From Heterobilharzia americana (taxonomy: Eukaryota; Platyhelminthes; Trematoda; Strigeidida; Schistosomatidae): a DNA stretch of 64,000 bases. A program made the position numbers and the translations under genes. Positions within the stretch are counted from its first letter, which is position 1. Each line of letters opens with the position of its first letter. Below the pieces are notes generated by a model. The model had not been told where the DNA came from. It saw only the letters and a program-made list of their open reading frames with translations, and searched no databases. Shown one piece after another: positions 1 to 11,126 of this stretch. The stretch spans positions 57,031,890 to 57,095,889 of the forward strand of contig OX104134.1 in NCBI GenBank assembly GCA_944470555.2, written 5' to 3'.

Positions 1-1023
1 TAGGCAGGGCGAAAAAAGGTAGACTTTACACTTAACTACGCCATAAAGGATATAATCTGTCAGTGGAAATAGGCTTATGCGGAGCTAAACGCGTGATGCG
101 ACACCTCAGTTAGGTAATTTTTCCTGACGTAGATGGTACGCTATCTTAACACTGCTTTACATATCTATTACGACCAACAGCCTTTTGTTTGCTTTAACTT
201 TAAAAGTCAGTGATATGAGATACTGTCCTTAAATCGTTATACCTACTATAGTGATGACCCATTGAACGTTCTATTTAACATATACCTTTTTCAGACTAGT
301 CGATGATGGGACTTGATAGATTCAAAAACCAGTCACCAATTCAAGACAGAAACCTCTTCACCAGTTGTCCCCATAACGTAAATTGTATGACTTAAAAATA
401 TTTGACAAATAAATATGACGAAATAATTTGGGGTACAAGATGAGAACATAGCCTTAAGAAGACAGAGCTACACAACTCACAAAACTGTAGCTCTCGCATA
501 GCGATATTCTCGATTATGAGAGGAAATGCGACAACTCAGTTTAAAATACCTATGAACACAGTTTACTGATTCGTGCAAGGCTTTTTGTAACGCAACTTGA
601 AAATGGGTTGGTTTTGTTGCTTTGGTATCAACGACACTATTGCATATGAAAATGCAAACGTGCAGATAATTGGAATATTGTTAGATCAGAGAAAGTGGGA
701 TCTTTCAAGACACAATATTTGGCTCGTTTTGTATCTGTATTTACGTAGTATGGATAAGAATCCATCGAAGTCGCACTGACGAATACACAGATTATCTTCA
801 CTCCAAATGTCCCATCGCGATTCAGTTTAGTCTCACTCCTTTTCCTTACTTCCTAAGGTCTTCTAAGACTTTTGATAAAAATCTTCCTTTTTGTTTCTCC
901 ATCATTTTCGTTGCCTCGTACGTTGATATACTAGTATGTATTATAACCTGAACCATAACGCAGTAATGCCATGTCCGAGTAAGTACTGAACGACTAAGCT
1001 AATAATAGCGGTAAGAGAGAACT
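1..1023. other. No recognisable gene (left flank)
   Basis: AT-rich DNA with only short chance reading frames, the longest about 60 codons at 597-779 and unlike any family I know. I see no RNA gene, tandem array or retrotransposon motif here. Confidence 0.5.
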
Positions 1024-1036
1024 GTGTTGCTAACAT
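1024..1036. repeat. Target-site duplication, left copy (RTE-A copy 1)
   Basis: The 13-mer GTGTTGCTAACAT is repeated exactly at 4980-4992, on the far side of the RTE-A element. This is the duplication expected from target-primed reverse transcription and it fixes both ends of the insertion. Confidence 0.85.
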
Positions 1037-1235
1037 CATAATCATCATCATTATTATCAACATAGGACCAGGCATTACTGCGTAACGGTCCGAGTTGCCA
1101 CACCTCATATCAGCACATCAAGTAAAAAGGTAGTGAGGTGAAGGATGAAGATAAGTGAATGCAGTCAAAAGAAATATAAAGTACGAGAAGAAAGGAAAGA
1201 GGAGTGACAAAATAGTGAGATTCGGTATAGCGTTG

Positions 1236-1858
1236 TTAAGATGAGGATAATGTGTGTATACATCTGCGCCACTGACTTCGGTTCTGAGCCATATCACCTA
1301 GGGTCTCCAACCACTGGTTCCTCTTGTCCCGTGGACCCCAACCACCTAGTCTGCATCGTCCTACATGGCTTAAACCAACAGTCAGAGACTTCATACATTG
1401 GTGCCATGTTTTAGTCTGGCCACCTCGGGCCTTTTTCCAGCCTGAACCCACCTCAGCCAACATTGTGTGACGAGGCAATCGGTGACTAGGCATACGTAGT
1501 ACGTGTCCCAACCATCTCAGTCGATGAAGGTTCACAACCTCGTCGACTGACTTACCTCTTCCCCCCAAAACTCTACACCTAACTTCTGCATTACTCACAT
1601 GGTGACACCACGGAATACGTCCTATACTACGAAGGCAACGGTGGTCAAACACCTGAAACCTTTTTGTGTCTTCCACTTTCAATGGCCATGTTTCACAGCC
1701 ATACAGTAGAACAGAGCGGACTGCTGTGCAGTACACGCGACCCTTAATAGACAAACGAATATCACGGCGGCGCCATAGGTGGCGCAAATTGGCAAAAGCC
1801 AATCGAGCCTTTTGTATCCGTGCAGAAATCTCATCGGCAACTAACCCACCGGGTTGAT
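1236..1858 (-). pseudogene. RTE-A copy 1: C-terminal domain of polyprotein (frame-shifted)
   Basis: This frame continues the reverse transcriptase after a one-base shift near 1855 and runs about 190 residues to a stop at 1236. It carries the motifs SVLLYGCETWPL, RWLGHVLRMP and TKTWHQCMKSL, which recur in all A copies in the window (42 kb, 57 kb and older fragments). In RTE proteins this region follows the thumb of the reverse transcriptase. The shift makes it unlikely to be made as one protein with the upstream frame unless the break is a sequencing error. Confidence 0.75.
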
Positions 1859-4153
1859 CCTACTTCCCAGGTAAGTGAAGTGGTCAACACACTCAACCAC
1901 TTCACTCTCTATTGTTAACCGCGGTACCGCTGAAGACCAGTCCTGGAGCAAAAATTTGCATTTGGGTGGTGAAAATCGCATCCCAAACATTCTCAAATTC
2001 CCACTCAAAGTGTTCAGAAGACTCTGCATCTTGTCAGCGTCTTCACCTAACAGGACTATGTCATCTGCATATTCTAGATCTAAGGAAAATTCACCTGTGA
2101 TCCGGTCAACGTCTTTGTAATTAGGTGACGAGAGGGAAACCTCCATAAGAATATCTATGATAAAATTAAATAAGAATGGGGATAGTGGGCATCCTTGACG
2201 GACACCACTTGATGAGTATAGCTCCCTGGACAACTCACCATAGGCTCTAACATGCCCACAAGTGTTCGAGTAGAGAGCTTTCAATAAGGTGATGTACTTA
2301 CTAGGCACGCCTTTCAGTGACAGACACTGCCATAAGACTTCTCGATCAACGGAGTCAAATGCCGCCTTCAGGTCGAGAAATACAGCTATTGTCGGGCGTC
2401 TGTAAGCATGCCTATGTTCCAGGACCTGGCGCAGTGTGAATATTTGGTCGATACATCCACGGCCAGGTCTAAAGCCTGCCTGGTTTTCTCGGGCTTGCTG
2501 TTCCCGAGCTCCACTCAGGCGTCGGAGAATTATAGAACTTAGGATCTTAGACACTATGTTTGTCAGGCTGATTCCTCTGTGGTTATCACAAGAGGACTTC
2601 TCGCCTTTCTTGAAGACTGGGATGATCAGTGACTTAGACCAGTCGGAGGGGATCGTATTTGATTCCCATATACTGGCTAACACTTCCGTTAGCCTGACTA
2701 AGAGAACTCTACCACCATTCTTGTATACCTCAGCAGGTAGTCCGTCTGGTCCTGCTGCCCTTCCCCGTTTCAGGCTACCTACCGCTTTCTCAACTTCTTC
2801 TAGTGTTGGGGGACCTGTCTCTATGTCCCATTCAGGGTCCGACTGGATAGCGGGCAGCGCAATGGTGGCTGGAGGCCAGTTAAACTGTTCCTCAAAGTGT
2901 TCTGCCCATCGTCCCAGTCGCCTTCCCTGCGAGTGAATCGCCGATCCGTCCTTCTCCGCTATAACCTCACTAACTGTTGTTGACCATTTCCCCCCAGTCT
3001 CCTTAATAAGTCTAAATAACTGTCTACTGTTACCGATCGCCGCTGCCTTTTCCATCTCTTTAGCCTTTGCTGCCCACCACTGTTCACGATCGTTGCGCAG
3101 ACTTTTCGTCAGTTTATTTTTAAGTTGCGCTCGCTCTTCATTGTACTCAGAGCCTGCAGGGATGCATTCACGTGCATCCATTAGTTTGGAAGAAGCTGCT
3201 GATATCCACTGGCTCTTTTTAGCCATTATCTTGGAGTCGGCTACAGTCTCCAGTGCTGCTTTTACAGTAGACTGAAGATGGCACCAAGCTTCTTCTGGAT
3301 GAGTGACAGTCTTTTGTTCCGATAACTGCCTAGCCAACTTCTCACTGAACACGGCTTTGGTGTTTTCGTTGTCCAGCAGAACTCGTAGTGGTTTTGTTGC
3401 CAAATTTTTTCTACGTCCATTGAGACGCAGGCATATACGTGCTCGGACCAACGCATGATCGCTGTCCAAACACGTACTCCAGAAGGAGCGGCAGTCTTCC
3501 ACCGATCCTCTCCAGCGATGACTAATAGCAATGTGGTCTATCTGTGTCCATCGCTGAGTCGAGCTCGGTGGACGCCAGGTCAGACAGTGCCTTTCTTTAT
3601 GTCTGAAATTTGTGCTGGCTAAAAATAGGCGGTTATCTGAGCATAGTTGTAATAGGCGATCACCGTTATCTGTACGTTCAGCTGGGATTCCGAAAGTGCC
3701 ACCTAAGTGCCTTTCTGCCTCACTCAGTCTACCCACCTGTGCGTTGAGGTCACCTGCAACAACCACTACGTCCGAACGTTTGGCTTTCGAGAGGAGGTTA
3801 GACAGTTTATGGTAGAACTCGTCCTTCACTTCATCCGAACTACAGTCAGTGGGTGCGTAAGCAGAGATTACAAAGAGACAACGGCGAGTCTCACTATTCC
3901 TTTTAGTTCTCACTGTGCCGTTCAGCCTCATAGCGCAGAGGCGACTATCAACTGGGATCCAGTCTAGTAGTGAGTTTTCTGCCCTGGTGCTTAATGCTAT
4001 ACCTACACCTGCAAGACCACGAGAGCTAGCTATCGAATCTCCAGAAACTCGAAGGGTGAATTTTGCAGATTCACCAGATTGGTCAGGAGAGGTCAGGTGA
4101 ATAACCACACTTGGGTCCTGTATGCGTGTCTCACAAACACAGCACACATCCAT
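1841..4153 (-). pseudogene. RTE-A copy 1: endonuclease/reverse transcriptase open frame (770 codons)
   Basis: This is the longest open frame in the window. Residues 1-245 are an apurinic-type endonuclease: the start has the CETR motif with the usual catalytic Glu, GDLNAQVG lies at 134-141, QIDHI at 204-208 and SDHALV at 231-236. A linker follows. The reverse transcriptase covers about residues 450-770, with FLDLKAAFDSVD at 592-603, GVRQGCPLSP at 650-659 and the catalytic YADDI at 695-699. The protein would nick target DNA and copy its own RNA at the nick. The listed ATG is probably internal: copy 2 has about 130 further in-frame residues upstream, lost here by a one-base deletion at about 4153. 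The 3' end is also frame-shifted. All polymerase and nuclease motif residues are present, so decay is recent. Confidence 0.85.
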
Positions 4154-4979
4154 GCCCGAGTTGCTAGAGTCTTTGCCAACGAAGCCTGTTGGCCAATTTG
4201 ACGGAGGGTGCGGACATTGAAGGCTCCAATATGTAATTTGGAGCGTGGTTTAAGGAGACCAGGGATGCTGTTCTGTGGACTCAGATCGTTGTCGAAGGCT
4301 GCAGAGGTAGGAGAAATTGAAGATGATGCAGCATCATTAATTAAGAGACGTGAAGGAAGATTAGAAGGTAATGATGGGGAGGATAGCAGTCAGAAGAAAC
4401 TTGGGTGCTGACAGAGTTGTGAGGGCGGTTGACACTTCCCGGCTGCCCACACCGTGGAAGGCTATTTCTTCTTAAGGTACCTGAAAGAGATTTGTGTGAC
4501 CGCAGAGCCCATCGGACATCTGCTTGAGGCCTGTCACACCCAGCCTTTTGAGTATGATTATTTTGAATTTTTGTATTTTTGGGGCCGGATGAGCGAAAGG
4601 AAACGACAAGTGAACCAACACCGCCGGCCCGGCAGACCGTGGGGCGTGGTGGAGTGTGTTATTTTTGGGGCCGACCTTTTCTAACCCCCCCTTCCACTGA
4701 GAAGGCAGCATCAGCTTGGCACTGCTGGTCATCCAAGGGAAACACCTTACTGCTGTCACACCCCATCCAGCTAGCAGCAGTACGACTTCGCCCTCAGACC
4801 CCCATCATAGTATAGCAATTTACACTATAACGGTAACTGCTTTTCGTCTAACCACTACCCAACAGACCTTTCTGGTATGGTAGGACCTCGAGGGAACAAG
4901 CGTTCCACCAGCATAGCTCGTTGGGTCATTGTGATATGCAAGCCCGACCACCACGTCAAGGTAGCAGCTATCGGTCGAG
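4154..4979 (-). mobile_element. RTE-A copy 1: 5' leader and N-terminal coding segment
   Basis: The part nearest 4153 aligns with the N-terminal coding segment of copy 2 (44658-45236), including the start of the endonuclease fold (GAFNVRTL in copy 2). Positions 4740-4979 match 45340-45573 and look like the 5' untranslated leader. The same leader recurs in either orientation at 30738-31000, 34740-34925, 48380-48690 and 55870-56140, which allows older A copies to be recognised by their 5' ends. Confidence 0.7.
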
Positions 4980-4992
4980 GTGTTGCTAACAT
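4980..4992. repeat. Target-site duplication, right copy (RTE-A copy 1)
   Basis: Exact 13-bp repeat of 1024-1036, directly next to the 5' end of the element. Confidence 0.85.
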
Positions 4993-5279
4993 ACCTAAAT
5001 AAAATCACCTGGAGATTCAAAAGATGGGTTACAATATCAAATTCGAGTAATTCTTTTGATGGTACACGACTAATAATAAGCGCGAGCACCATTCTGCTGA
5101 TATAGTAGTTTGAAGTCAAATGAATTTAAAACTTCTCACCCGTCCACGTTGCCACATGTAAAATAAACATGAAAAGAAGACGTGAATACACAAAAATGAG
5201 TAATAAAGTACACGAAAGCACAACGGAGGACAGAGGAATAATCAATATAGGTTGGCGATAATAATAGAAATTCTAAACA

Positions 5280-6180
5280 CGACAGAGTAAATACATCTGA
5301 ACCACTGTGGCCGATTTTCAGTTATTTCACCAAGGGTTTCCTACTCTACCACTCATTCACATCATCTCAAGAACCCCAACCATGTAGTCCACACAGCTCA
5401 GACCAACTGTCAGAGATTTCTTGCACCTATGTCACATCTCTATCTGGCCATCTTTAGCCTTCTAAACTCAATCCTACTTCGACTAACATTGCACATCGAG
5501 CAAAGCAATGGATCGATATGCGCAACACACCCAAGCCATCTCAATCGATGTAGACTCACGACCTTACTGATTGACTTGTCTCTCTTGCCTAGTATCCTTC
5601 GCATAACCTCAACATTGCTCATACAGTGATCCCACCATACGCTAGCGACGCTACAAAGACACCTATGGTCAAAATCCTGTAACCCCTTCAGATCTACTTC
5701 TAACGACCATGTCTGACATCCATATAACAGAACCAACCAACCAAACAAACTGCAGCGCAGTACACTAGTCATATCATAGACGGTTGGATATATCCCTGGT
5801 GTCGGAGATGAAGGCTTTTTGCAAATGCAGAACGAACTTGCAGCATGCCAGTTGACATTTCGTCAGCAATCAACCCATTCAGACTGATGCAGCTCAACAA
5901 GCAGGTGAAGTGGTCGATGCAAACTATCATCTCATTTCCTACCCTTAAACTAAAAGCCGGTGCAGACAAGTCTTCAGGAACCATCTTACATTTGGCAGGT
6001 GTGACACCTGTCAGATTTATGCTCAAGGCATTCAGAAGACAATGTATTTTGGGGTTTAAAATAACCTGAACTTCGAAGAGTCAACATATATGTCCGATTC
6101 AGGTTTGGACTGAATGCTGGTCAACTGAAGCGTGGCTGAAATGTTCTTTAAAATGTTCTAAACACCTATTCTGAGACGTT
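5280..6180 (-). mobile_element. Decayed RTE-A fragment (3' part)
   Basis: Several broken - frames match the C-terminal and palm regions of family A. 5440-5772 has VLLYGCQTWSLEV and LHRLRWLGCVAH, and 5769-6026 has the stretch before that with FTCLLSCISLNGLIADEMS. Beyond 6060 a short match to the linker around 2870 of copy 1 (a TGTTCTTTAAAATGTTCT-like stretch) suggests an internal deletion. No usable frame remains. Confidence 0.7.
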
Positions 6181-7293
6181 ATCAAGGAGTGACACGAGCT
6201 GTGTGAAGACTGATAATAGATGCAATCAGAAATCAACCCATGTTACAGGCTAATATGGTTAGGTTTAGCAATACGGGTCGATAGGCTGATCCGATCAAAT
6301 AGGCTGAAAGCGCTCAATAAAAAGTGGTTCTGAAATGGATGGACATATCACAGGTAGTTATCCCTATACAGCTGCATTGACGCTTCATGAAAATGATCTG
6401 ATTTACAGGTGACTGCAAGTGCCATCCCACCAACCCACGTCAATAAACTCGGGATAACATTATCTTATTCAAATTATCAACGATGGGTTCGTCTGTTGCA
6501 GAGCTTATTTAGAATCGCACATAATAGCTCAACAAACTCCGAATGTGGAAAGGCTAACCATAAGACCTTGGGGCTGAAGCGGAGTATAAACGAGCAGGAG
6601 AAGTACTAGTCTTCCGTCATCTACAGCAATGAGTGAGACACAGGTTTACTTGGGTGCCAAGTAATACAAGTTGAAGAAGGGAGTTGGTGGCGATCAAAGG
6701 AGGACATAAAGTCTACGCATGCCTAGGGAGAATAAACGCTCTTGAAGACTAAAGACTGAAACCAAGGAGTCCACAAACGTCTTTGCCTAAACTTGCAGGG
6801 GAGTTTGAGGACTGAAATCTTATTGACTTCTTATTGAGTTTCGGACTGAATTCAAAATCTTGAAGTTGCTATTCGAGCGCCACCAAACTCATTAGTCGGT
6901 GATACATCAAACTTTACTCACCGGTCATATTCATGGTACGTATCACTTACCACGGCAAAGACAAGTGTCACATCAGTGAGAAGCACTCACATGTGTAATG
7001 TCTTCCCAACTTCATTCTTTTTATAAAGCATATCTCGACTTGTCTAGTCAGAACAGTCGGTCTTTGAAGATAAAACAAGAAACTACACCAACGAAGAAGA
7101 GATCACAGAAAGCACGTCTAGCATGTAGGATTTTGTGTCACAAATACCGTGCCTATTAAATTTAGGTCGTCAAAAACTGCAACTACCGTTGATCATACCA
7201 TCATTCACACCCACTTAATGGTTCCCATCCTCCTTTAAATCATCTTTCAGCATTGTGCTAACGCTTTACGATCAAAAAGTGGTCATGAGTGAG
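6181..7293. other. No recognisable gene
   Basis: No open frame of note and no motif I can tie to a family. It lies between an RTE-A fragment and a CR1 3' end. Confidence 0.4.
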
Positions 7294-7850
7294 ATCGAAT
7301 TTATGCCACAGAGTGTGTGCCTTATGGAACGCTCTGCCGAAGGAAGTAGTCACAGCTGCATCAGTCAACTCCTTCAAACGACAACTGGATGAACATGTGA
7401 GCACAAATGGCTCACCACGAACACTTGTCATTAGCAACTCATGATACGCCCCTCCATACCCTTTTCCCCTAACCCTAATATCTGCAATAAAACGCATCTC
7501 TCCTCCATATTATTACCAGCAACACTCGTCTTCTCACAAGTACTTTTCACTCCTCATTTTCTCATTCCCCACTCACCCTATTTCTAGCACTTTTTAAGTA
7601 GTGCTTAATACTTACTTCCAGGTGCTTGCAAACGATTAATTGATCTCATCAGCAGCTCCGTTGCCCCATCCCCCTCCCCCTAAAATAAACCAAGCTACAA
7701 TTTGCAAATAAAATACCTTCGAACAGACAATCACTACCTCCAAAGGCAAAAGCAGGAAAACGCAGACTTCTGCGACCATCGAAGGAGTACAACCGAACGA
7801 AAGGAACCAAGCCTCAAGACTTAGAAGCCAGAGCAGGTTTCCTCTACTCG
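7294..7850 (+). mobile_element. CR1-like 3' end (RT C-terminus plus 3' UTR), left arm of an inverted repeat
   Basis: On the + strand 7305-7440 encodes CALWNALPKEVV followed by SVNSFKRQLDEHV, the classic C-terminal signature of CR1/Jockey-type reverse transcriptases (a WNxLP motif, then an SxxxFKxxLD helix). A 3' untranslated region follows to about 7850. The block is nearly identical in inverted orientation to 13632-14188. The open frames on the opposite strand here (7258-7497, 7636-7908) are antisense to this and are not genes. The insertion is 5' truncated and inert. Confidence 0.75.
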
Positions 7851-8231
7851 GACTATTGATGTCGGATGACTTATCAATTCGTAGTTTGACATATGCATCG
7901 CCCATCACTTTTCTTATTACGAGACACTAACTGAAGCATGAGGTGTATATTCAAATTTGACAAGACCAACGGACATAAGTGTCCTGAAGTGAGGCGGGTT
8001 ATTATTGTTAAACTATGTATCAGACCCAAATCAACTGAAAAACTGTAAACGTAAGTTAAATAGCCCCTCCTAATCATAAAGACTAGTTTCCATCCTCAAT
8101 TACAATGCCTATATGAATTTGCGTCGGGCATGAACCCTGTGGAGTGTAACACTAACTTGGTCACACTTACAAACCGACAAAGTCACAACAGCAACGATTC
8201 TCAACAAACCAGTTTAAATAACGTCAAGACC
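7851..8231. other. No recognisable gene
   Basis: Short spacer between a + strand CR1 3' end and the tail of a - strand CR1 copy. I see nothing in it. Confidence 0.4.
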
Positions 8232-8556
8232 TTCCAATATCCAATATCCAATATTTATAGTGCGAGCGTAGAAAACTGGTAGTTTTTGATCTTTCGCGTC
8301 TAGTTATTCGGGCTTGGTTCGAATTGTTCGGTTCACTCCTGCAGTGGACCAGGAAATCCCCTCTGCTTTCTTGCTTTTAGCTTCGGTGAGGTGGATGTTT
8401 TGTGGGTTAGTAGGTTGTAATTTGTAGAGTGATTAGGGAGCTACGGGTTGCTGGGATGTTTAGAGAACTGCAGTGACTCCTGTCTGTGTAGGTACCTGAA
8501 AGAGGATAGTAAGGTAGTGGTAAAGGAATGAAGAGAGAATAAAGAAGAGAGTGAAG

Positions 8557-8924
8557 TAGCACCATAGAGACTCTGGGAGCTGGGTTAAGGCCGTATCGCT
8601 AACCATCCTTGCCTTTAAACAGGAGTTTACGTAGATAGCCACTCCCCCTCCTGCTCTATGTTCCCTGTCCCTGCGGAAGAGTTCCATACCAGCAACACGC
8701 ATCTTTTCGTCGGAGATGTCCAGTGTGAGCCAGGATTCGGTGATGAATATGATGTCGTAGTGCTTATGTTCACGCAGCGTCCTCATTTCTGCTACCTTCC
8801 CTCTTAGCCCCCTAACGTTGCTGTACATACATATTAGAGTGTGCCTGATGAGAGGAGAGGTCTGGATGTGTATTTTCGAGGGATGAGCGCTTACGTGGTT
8901 GATTTTAGCCTCGCCAGTCCTCAT
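8557..8924 (-). pseudogene. CR1 copy A: truncated endonuclease domain
   Basis: About 120 residues of an apurinic-type endonuclease from a CR1-like ORF2. Visible motifs are CMYSNVRGLRGK (the Asn motif), IIFITESWL (the catalytic Glu) and AGGGVAIYV. The match to family sequence stops after LPESLWCYF. The frame then runs on into 3' UTR sequence to 8460, so the catalytic SDH motif and the whole polymerase are absent. A second copy of the same region is at 16275-16712. Confidence 0.75.
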
Positions 8925-9072
8925 AGGACTGGCATTGTTCCGTTTTTTGTGTTTTGTTCTTAACTTGGGTGGGGGCCGTAGCAGTGGTGGCTTCTTTACT
9001 TGATGTATCTAACTCACTGGTCAGCGCCTGTGTGACGACCACTGACTCCAGAGGTCTTGGTGGTTGCCGTCT

Positions 9073-9936
9073 CTACTCTTGCCTTGTGGGTCTAGGATTA
9101 CTTTCACATATACGTATTGAGCCACCCATGCCATCCTTCGCATTATACCATGCTTGCAGAACGTCTGTGAGGGAGGCATATGAGTCGAACTGGACAGCGA
9201 GTAGTCTGGGACTGGGTATGGTCTTCAGGTGCGTTGGCCTTGGCAGTCTACTGACGCTGTTGGCCGGTATACTGTTGAGACCAACTTTGGTTGAGGGCCA
9301 TTGCCATTGTTGGACGTCGTGGAAGTACCGATCTTTGACCGAGCTGTCACTTGGCAATTCTGGAATCCCATGTACAACTATAGTGTTGTTTCTGTTGGGA
9401 TTCCCAACCGCTGACTTTCTCTCCTCCCCTCTTATTGACCATGGCTTGTCAGGCCTGGCCCAAATTTTACAGGCATTAACAACGTCCGGTTGTCGTGAGA
9501 GAAGGAATGTGTCTTCAGCCTCTTCGGCGGTATTTAGGGACACACGTAAAGGGGGTGGCTTATCTCGGGGTGCACGGCTTCCTCGAGAAAGCCGACATAA
9601 AGTTGCAGGGAGAGGAGGGAGTCCCAGCATCTGACAGTAGTCGGTCCACATTCGGCTGTCAAATTGTTCCCTCTCGACCAACAATGAGTCTGTCGATATA
9701 TCGACGTTGAACAAAATGATCGAGTTGGTCCTCCTGTGACCTGGATTCGTTGTGGGTGGCGCGCCCGACTTCCCAATGGGTTTGAGTAATTCCACTGGTT
9801 GTCTCTCAGTCACGGTGTGTGGGGTGTTTGGAATGGGTTTCGTAGAGGCTTCGGCAGTCGATGTCTTTGGCCATGCACTTGACGTCCCCTGGGGCCGGGC
9901 ACGGGGTATGGAGACTTGACCTAATATGGTCCCCAC
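9073..9936 (-). pseudogene. CR1 copy A: ORF1 C-terminal part
   Basis: A 287-codon frame just 5' of the endonuclease, in the ORF1 position. It is rich in Pro, Ser and Arg at its start (residues 1-70). It then has a more ordered stretch containing NTIVVHGIPELPSD and a conserved C-terminal block (LLAVQFDSYASLTDVLQAW). The VVHGIPE stretch looks like the nucleic-acid-binding fold found in many LINE ORF1 proteins, but this is inference. Weak similarity to the decayed frames at 16900-17650 supports it as a family protein. The junction to the zinc-finger part upstream is frame-shifted near 9921-9960. Confidence 0.6.
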
Positions 9937-10622
9937 GCGAGGTGGCGTACCGCAGCTGGAGCTCTAGGTCTGTTTCCAGGTCTCTCTGTGTTATCTTTTG
10001 GTGTTAACCCTACTTTATTCGAGTTTGCTGGTGGCTTTTGCGCGGCGGAGAGCATCTCCTTCAGGCTTTCTGTGAGGAATGCGGGCATTTTCCTGCACTC
10101 TGGACAGATGTACCAGAACCACTTGCATGGTTGCCTCTTCATCAGCTTATAGTATTGTCGGGGGACTCTGGTGTTGCGGTGGCAATGCGCTCATCGTTGA
10201 CACAGGTTGCATGCAAATGCCTCATTGACTACCGAAACAACTTTGGTGCAAACACTGCAGCCATCGGGTGTCGTAATACAGCCTTCCTTCCATGAATAAG
10301 GTGCTACGGATTGTGGCGAACTGCTTGTGGCTGCCTTGTTCTGAAGCTTTTTACGTCGTCTTCTGTTTTCAGGCATGGTATGATCCTTGCTCAAGATAGG
10401 ACTAGTTTGTGACGGGTGAGTGCTACTCTGTGTCACCTGTCTGATGGCTACTGGAATTCTAGAAACATGGGTTGGCCACGTCTTTAGAAGTTCGGTGTTC
10501 TGCCCCACCTCTGTTTGTCTTCTAGTACAGACTAGTGTGTTGTCTAGGGTGTTACTGGCCGTTGTTGTGCACGACCGCGTTATCCGTGTCAAAGCTTCAG
10601 ACCTAGCGTTTTGGGCAGACAT
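9921..10622 (-). pseudogene. CR1 copy A: ORF1 N-terminal part with PHD-like zinc finger
   Basis: Two overlapping - frames carry the halves of a Cys-rich finger. 10191-10622 ends with CSVCTKVVSVVNEAFACNLC, and 9921-10142 resumes with WFWYICPECRKMP. Together they give Cys pairs in the order C-x2-C, C-x2-C, then C-x2-C after an aromatic pair, as in PHD fingers of some CR1 ORF1 proteins. A frame break lies between 10142 and 10191. The same finger is recognisable in copy D (CSIRLKCVHC at 17857-18108). The role is presumably RNA or chromatin binding during retrotransposition. Confidence 0.6.
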
Positions 10623-11126
10623 GTCGCCATGATATAAACTTCTTGGGAAAACAAGTAGTTAACAACAATAAGAGGGTTGAAGACTGAATGCAGCAAAAGG
10701 ACAGAATAGAAAAGGGAAGATAATTTATGTTGGCTCACCTTCAGACACTTGTCACTTGATCCTCTGCTCTTGACCAACGAGTTTAACCGTAAGCTCCAGA
10801 TGCGTATGTATAACCAGGGAAGATACTTCCTGGGGAATGACCTCCGAGGAGAACCGAGAGCTAAGGCAGTTTGGCAGTTGAAACGCCCAAGAACCACTGA
10901 CAGGAGGTGGACCGGTTGGTTCAAAGGAATAATAATGCCAATTTTCAACTGTTGAGAAGTGGGCTGACGAATATGCAGCGGTGAGGTGCGTGGACGGACA
11001 GAAGTGCTGCAAACGTTCGATGTTTTTAGATTGAGTATTGCAAGTGGGAGTTTTTCATTGTGGAAAAATCCAAAAGCTGAGGGACGAGCGAAACACGTCA
11101 CTACTCAAGGAGCGCACCTTGAAGAC

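Larger units (their letters stand above)
1037..4979 (-). mobile_element. RTE-like non-LTR retrotransposon, family A copy 1, near full length
   Basis: A 3.94-kb insertion on the - strand, bounded by a perfect 13-bp duplication. Its 3' end is at low coordinates and finishes in a short ATG/ATA-type tail (1037-1060), typical of RTE elements rather than poly(A). In sense order it has a 5' leader (4740-4979), an endonuclease start, apurinic-type endonuclease, reverse transcriptase and a C-terminal region, then a 3' untranslated region (1060-1235). The main frame is broken twice: a one-base loss near 4153 (copy 2 reads GCCATGG where this copy has GCATGG) and another near 1855. Copy 2 at 41611-45573 is its closest full-length relative here. 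Clade assignment rests on motif style; the subfamily is not determined. Confidence 0.85.
8232..11126 (-). mobile_element. CR1-like non-LTR retrotransposon copy A, reverse transcriptase deleted
   Basis: In sense order (right to left): a 5' region at 10623-11126 homologous to 18340-18720; ORF1 with a PHD-like zinc finger at 9073-10622; an endonuclease start at 8557-8924; then an abrupt jump into the 3' UTR at 8232-8556. The whole reverse transcriptase is missing at about 8556. The 3' end carries octamer repeats of the ATATTGGA type (8236-8258), a CR1-clade hallmark. The 3' UTR segment is a direct repeat of 11141-11451. The family resembles schistosome CR1-like elements such as SR1, but I cannot assign it without a search. 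Confidence 0.75.

Noticed and set aside
7258..7908. Conserved - strand frames (MRFIADIRV... and a Gly-rich frame), repeated at 13625-14260 on +
   Set aside because: They are antisense to the CR1 reverse transcriptase C-terminus and 3' UTR; their identity comes from the inverted repeat, not protein selection.
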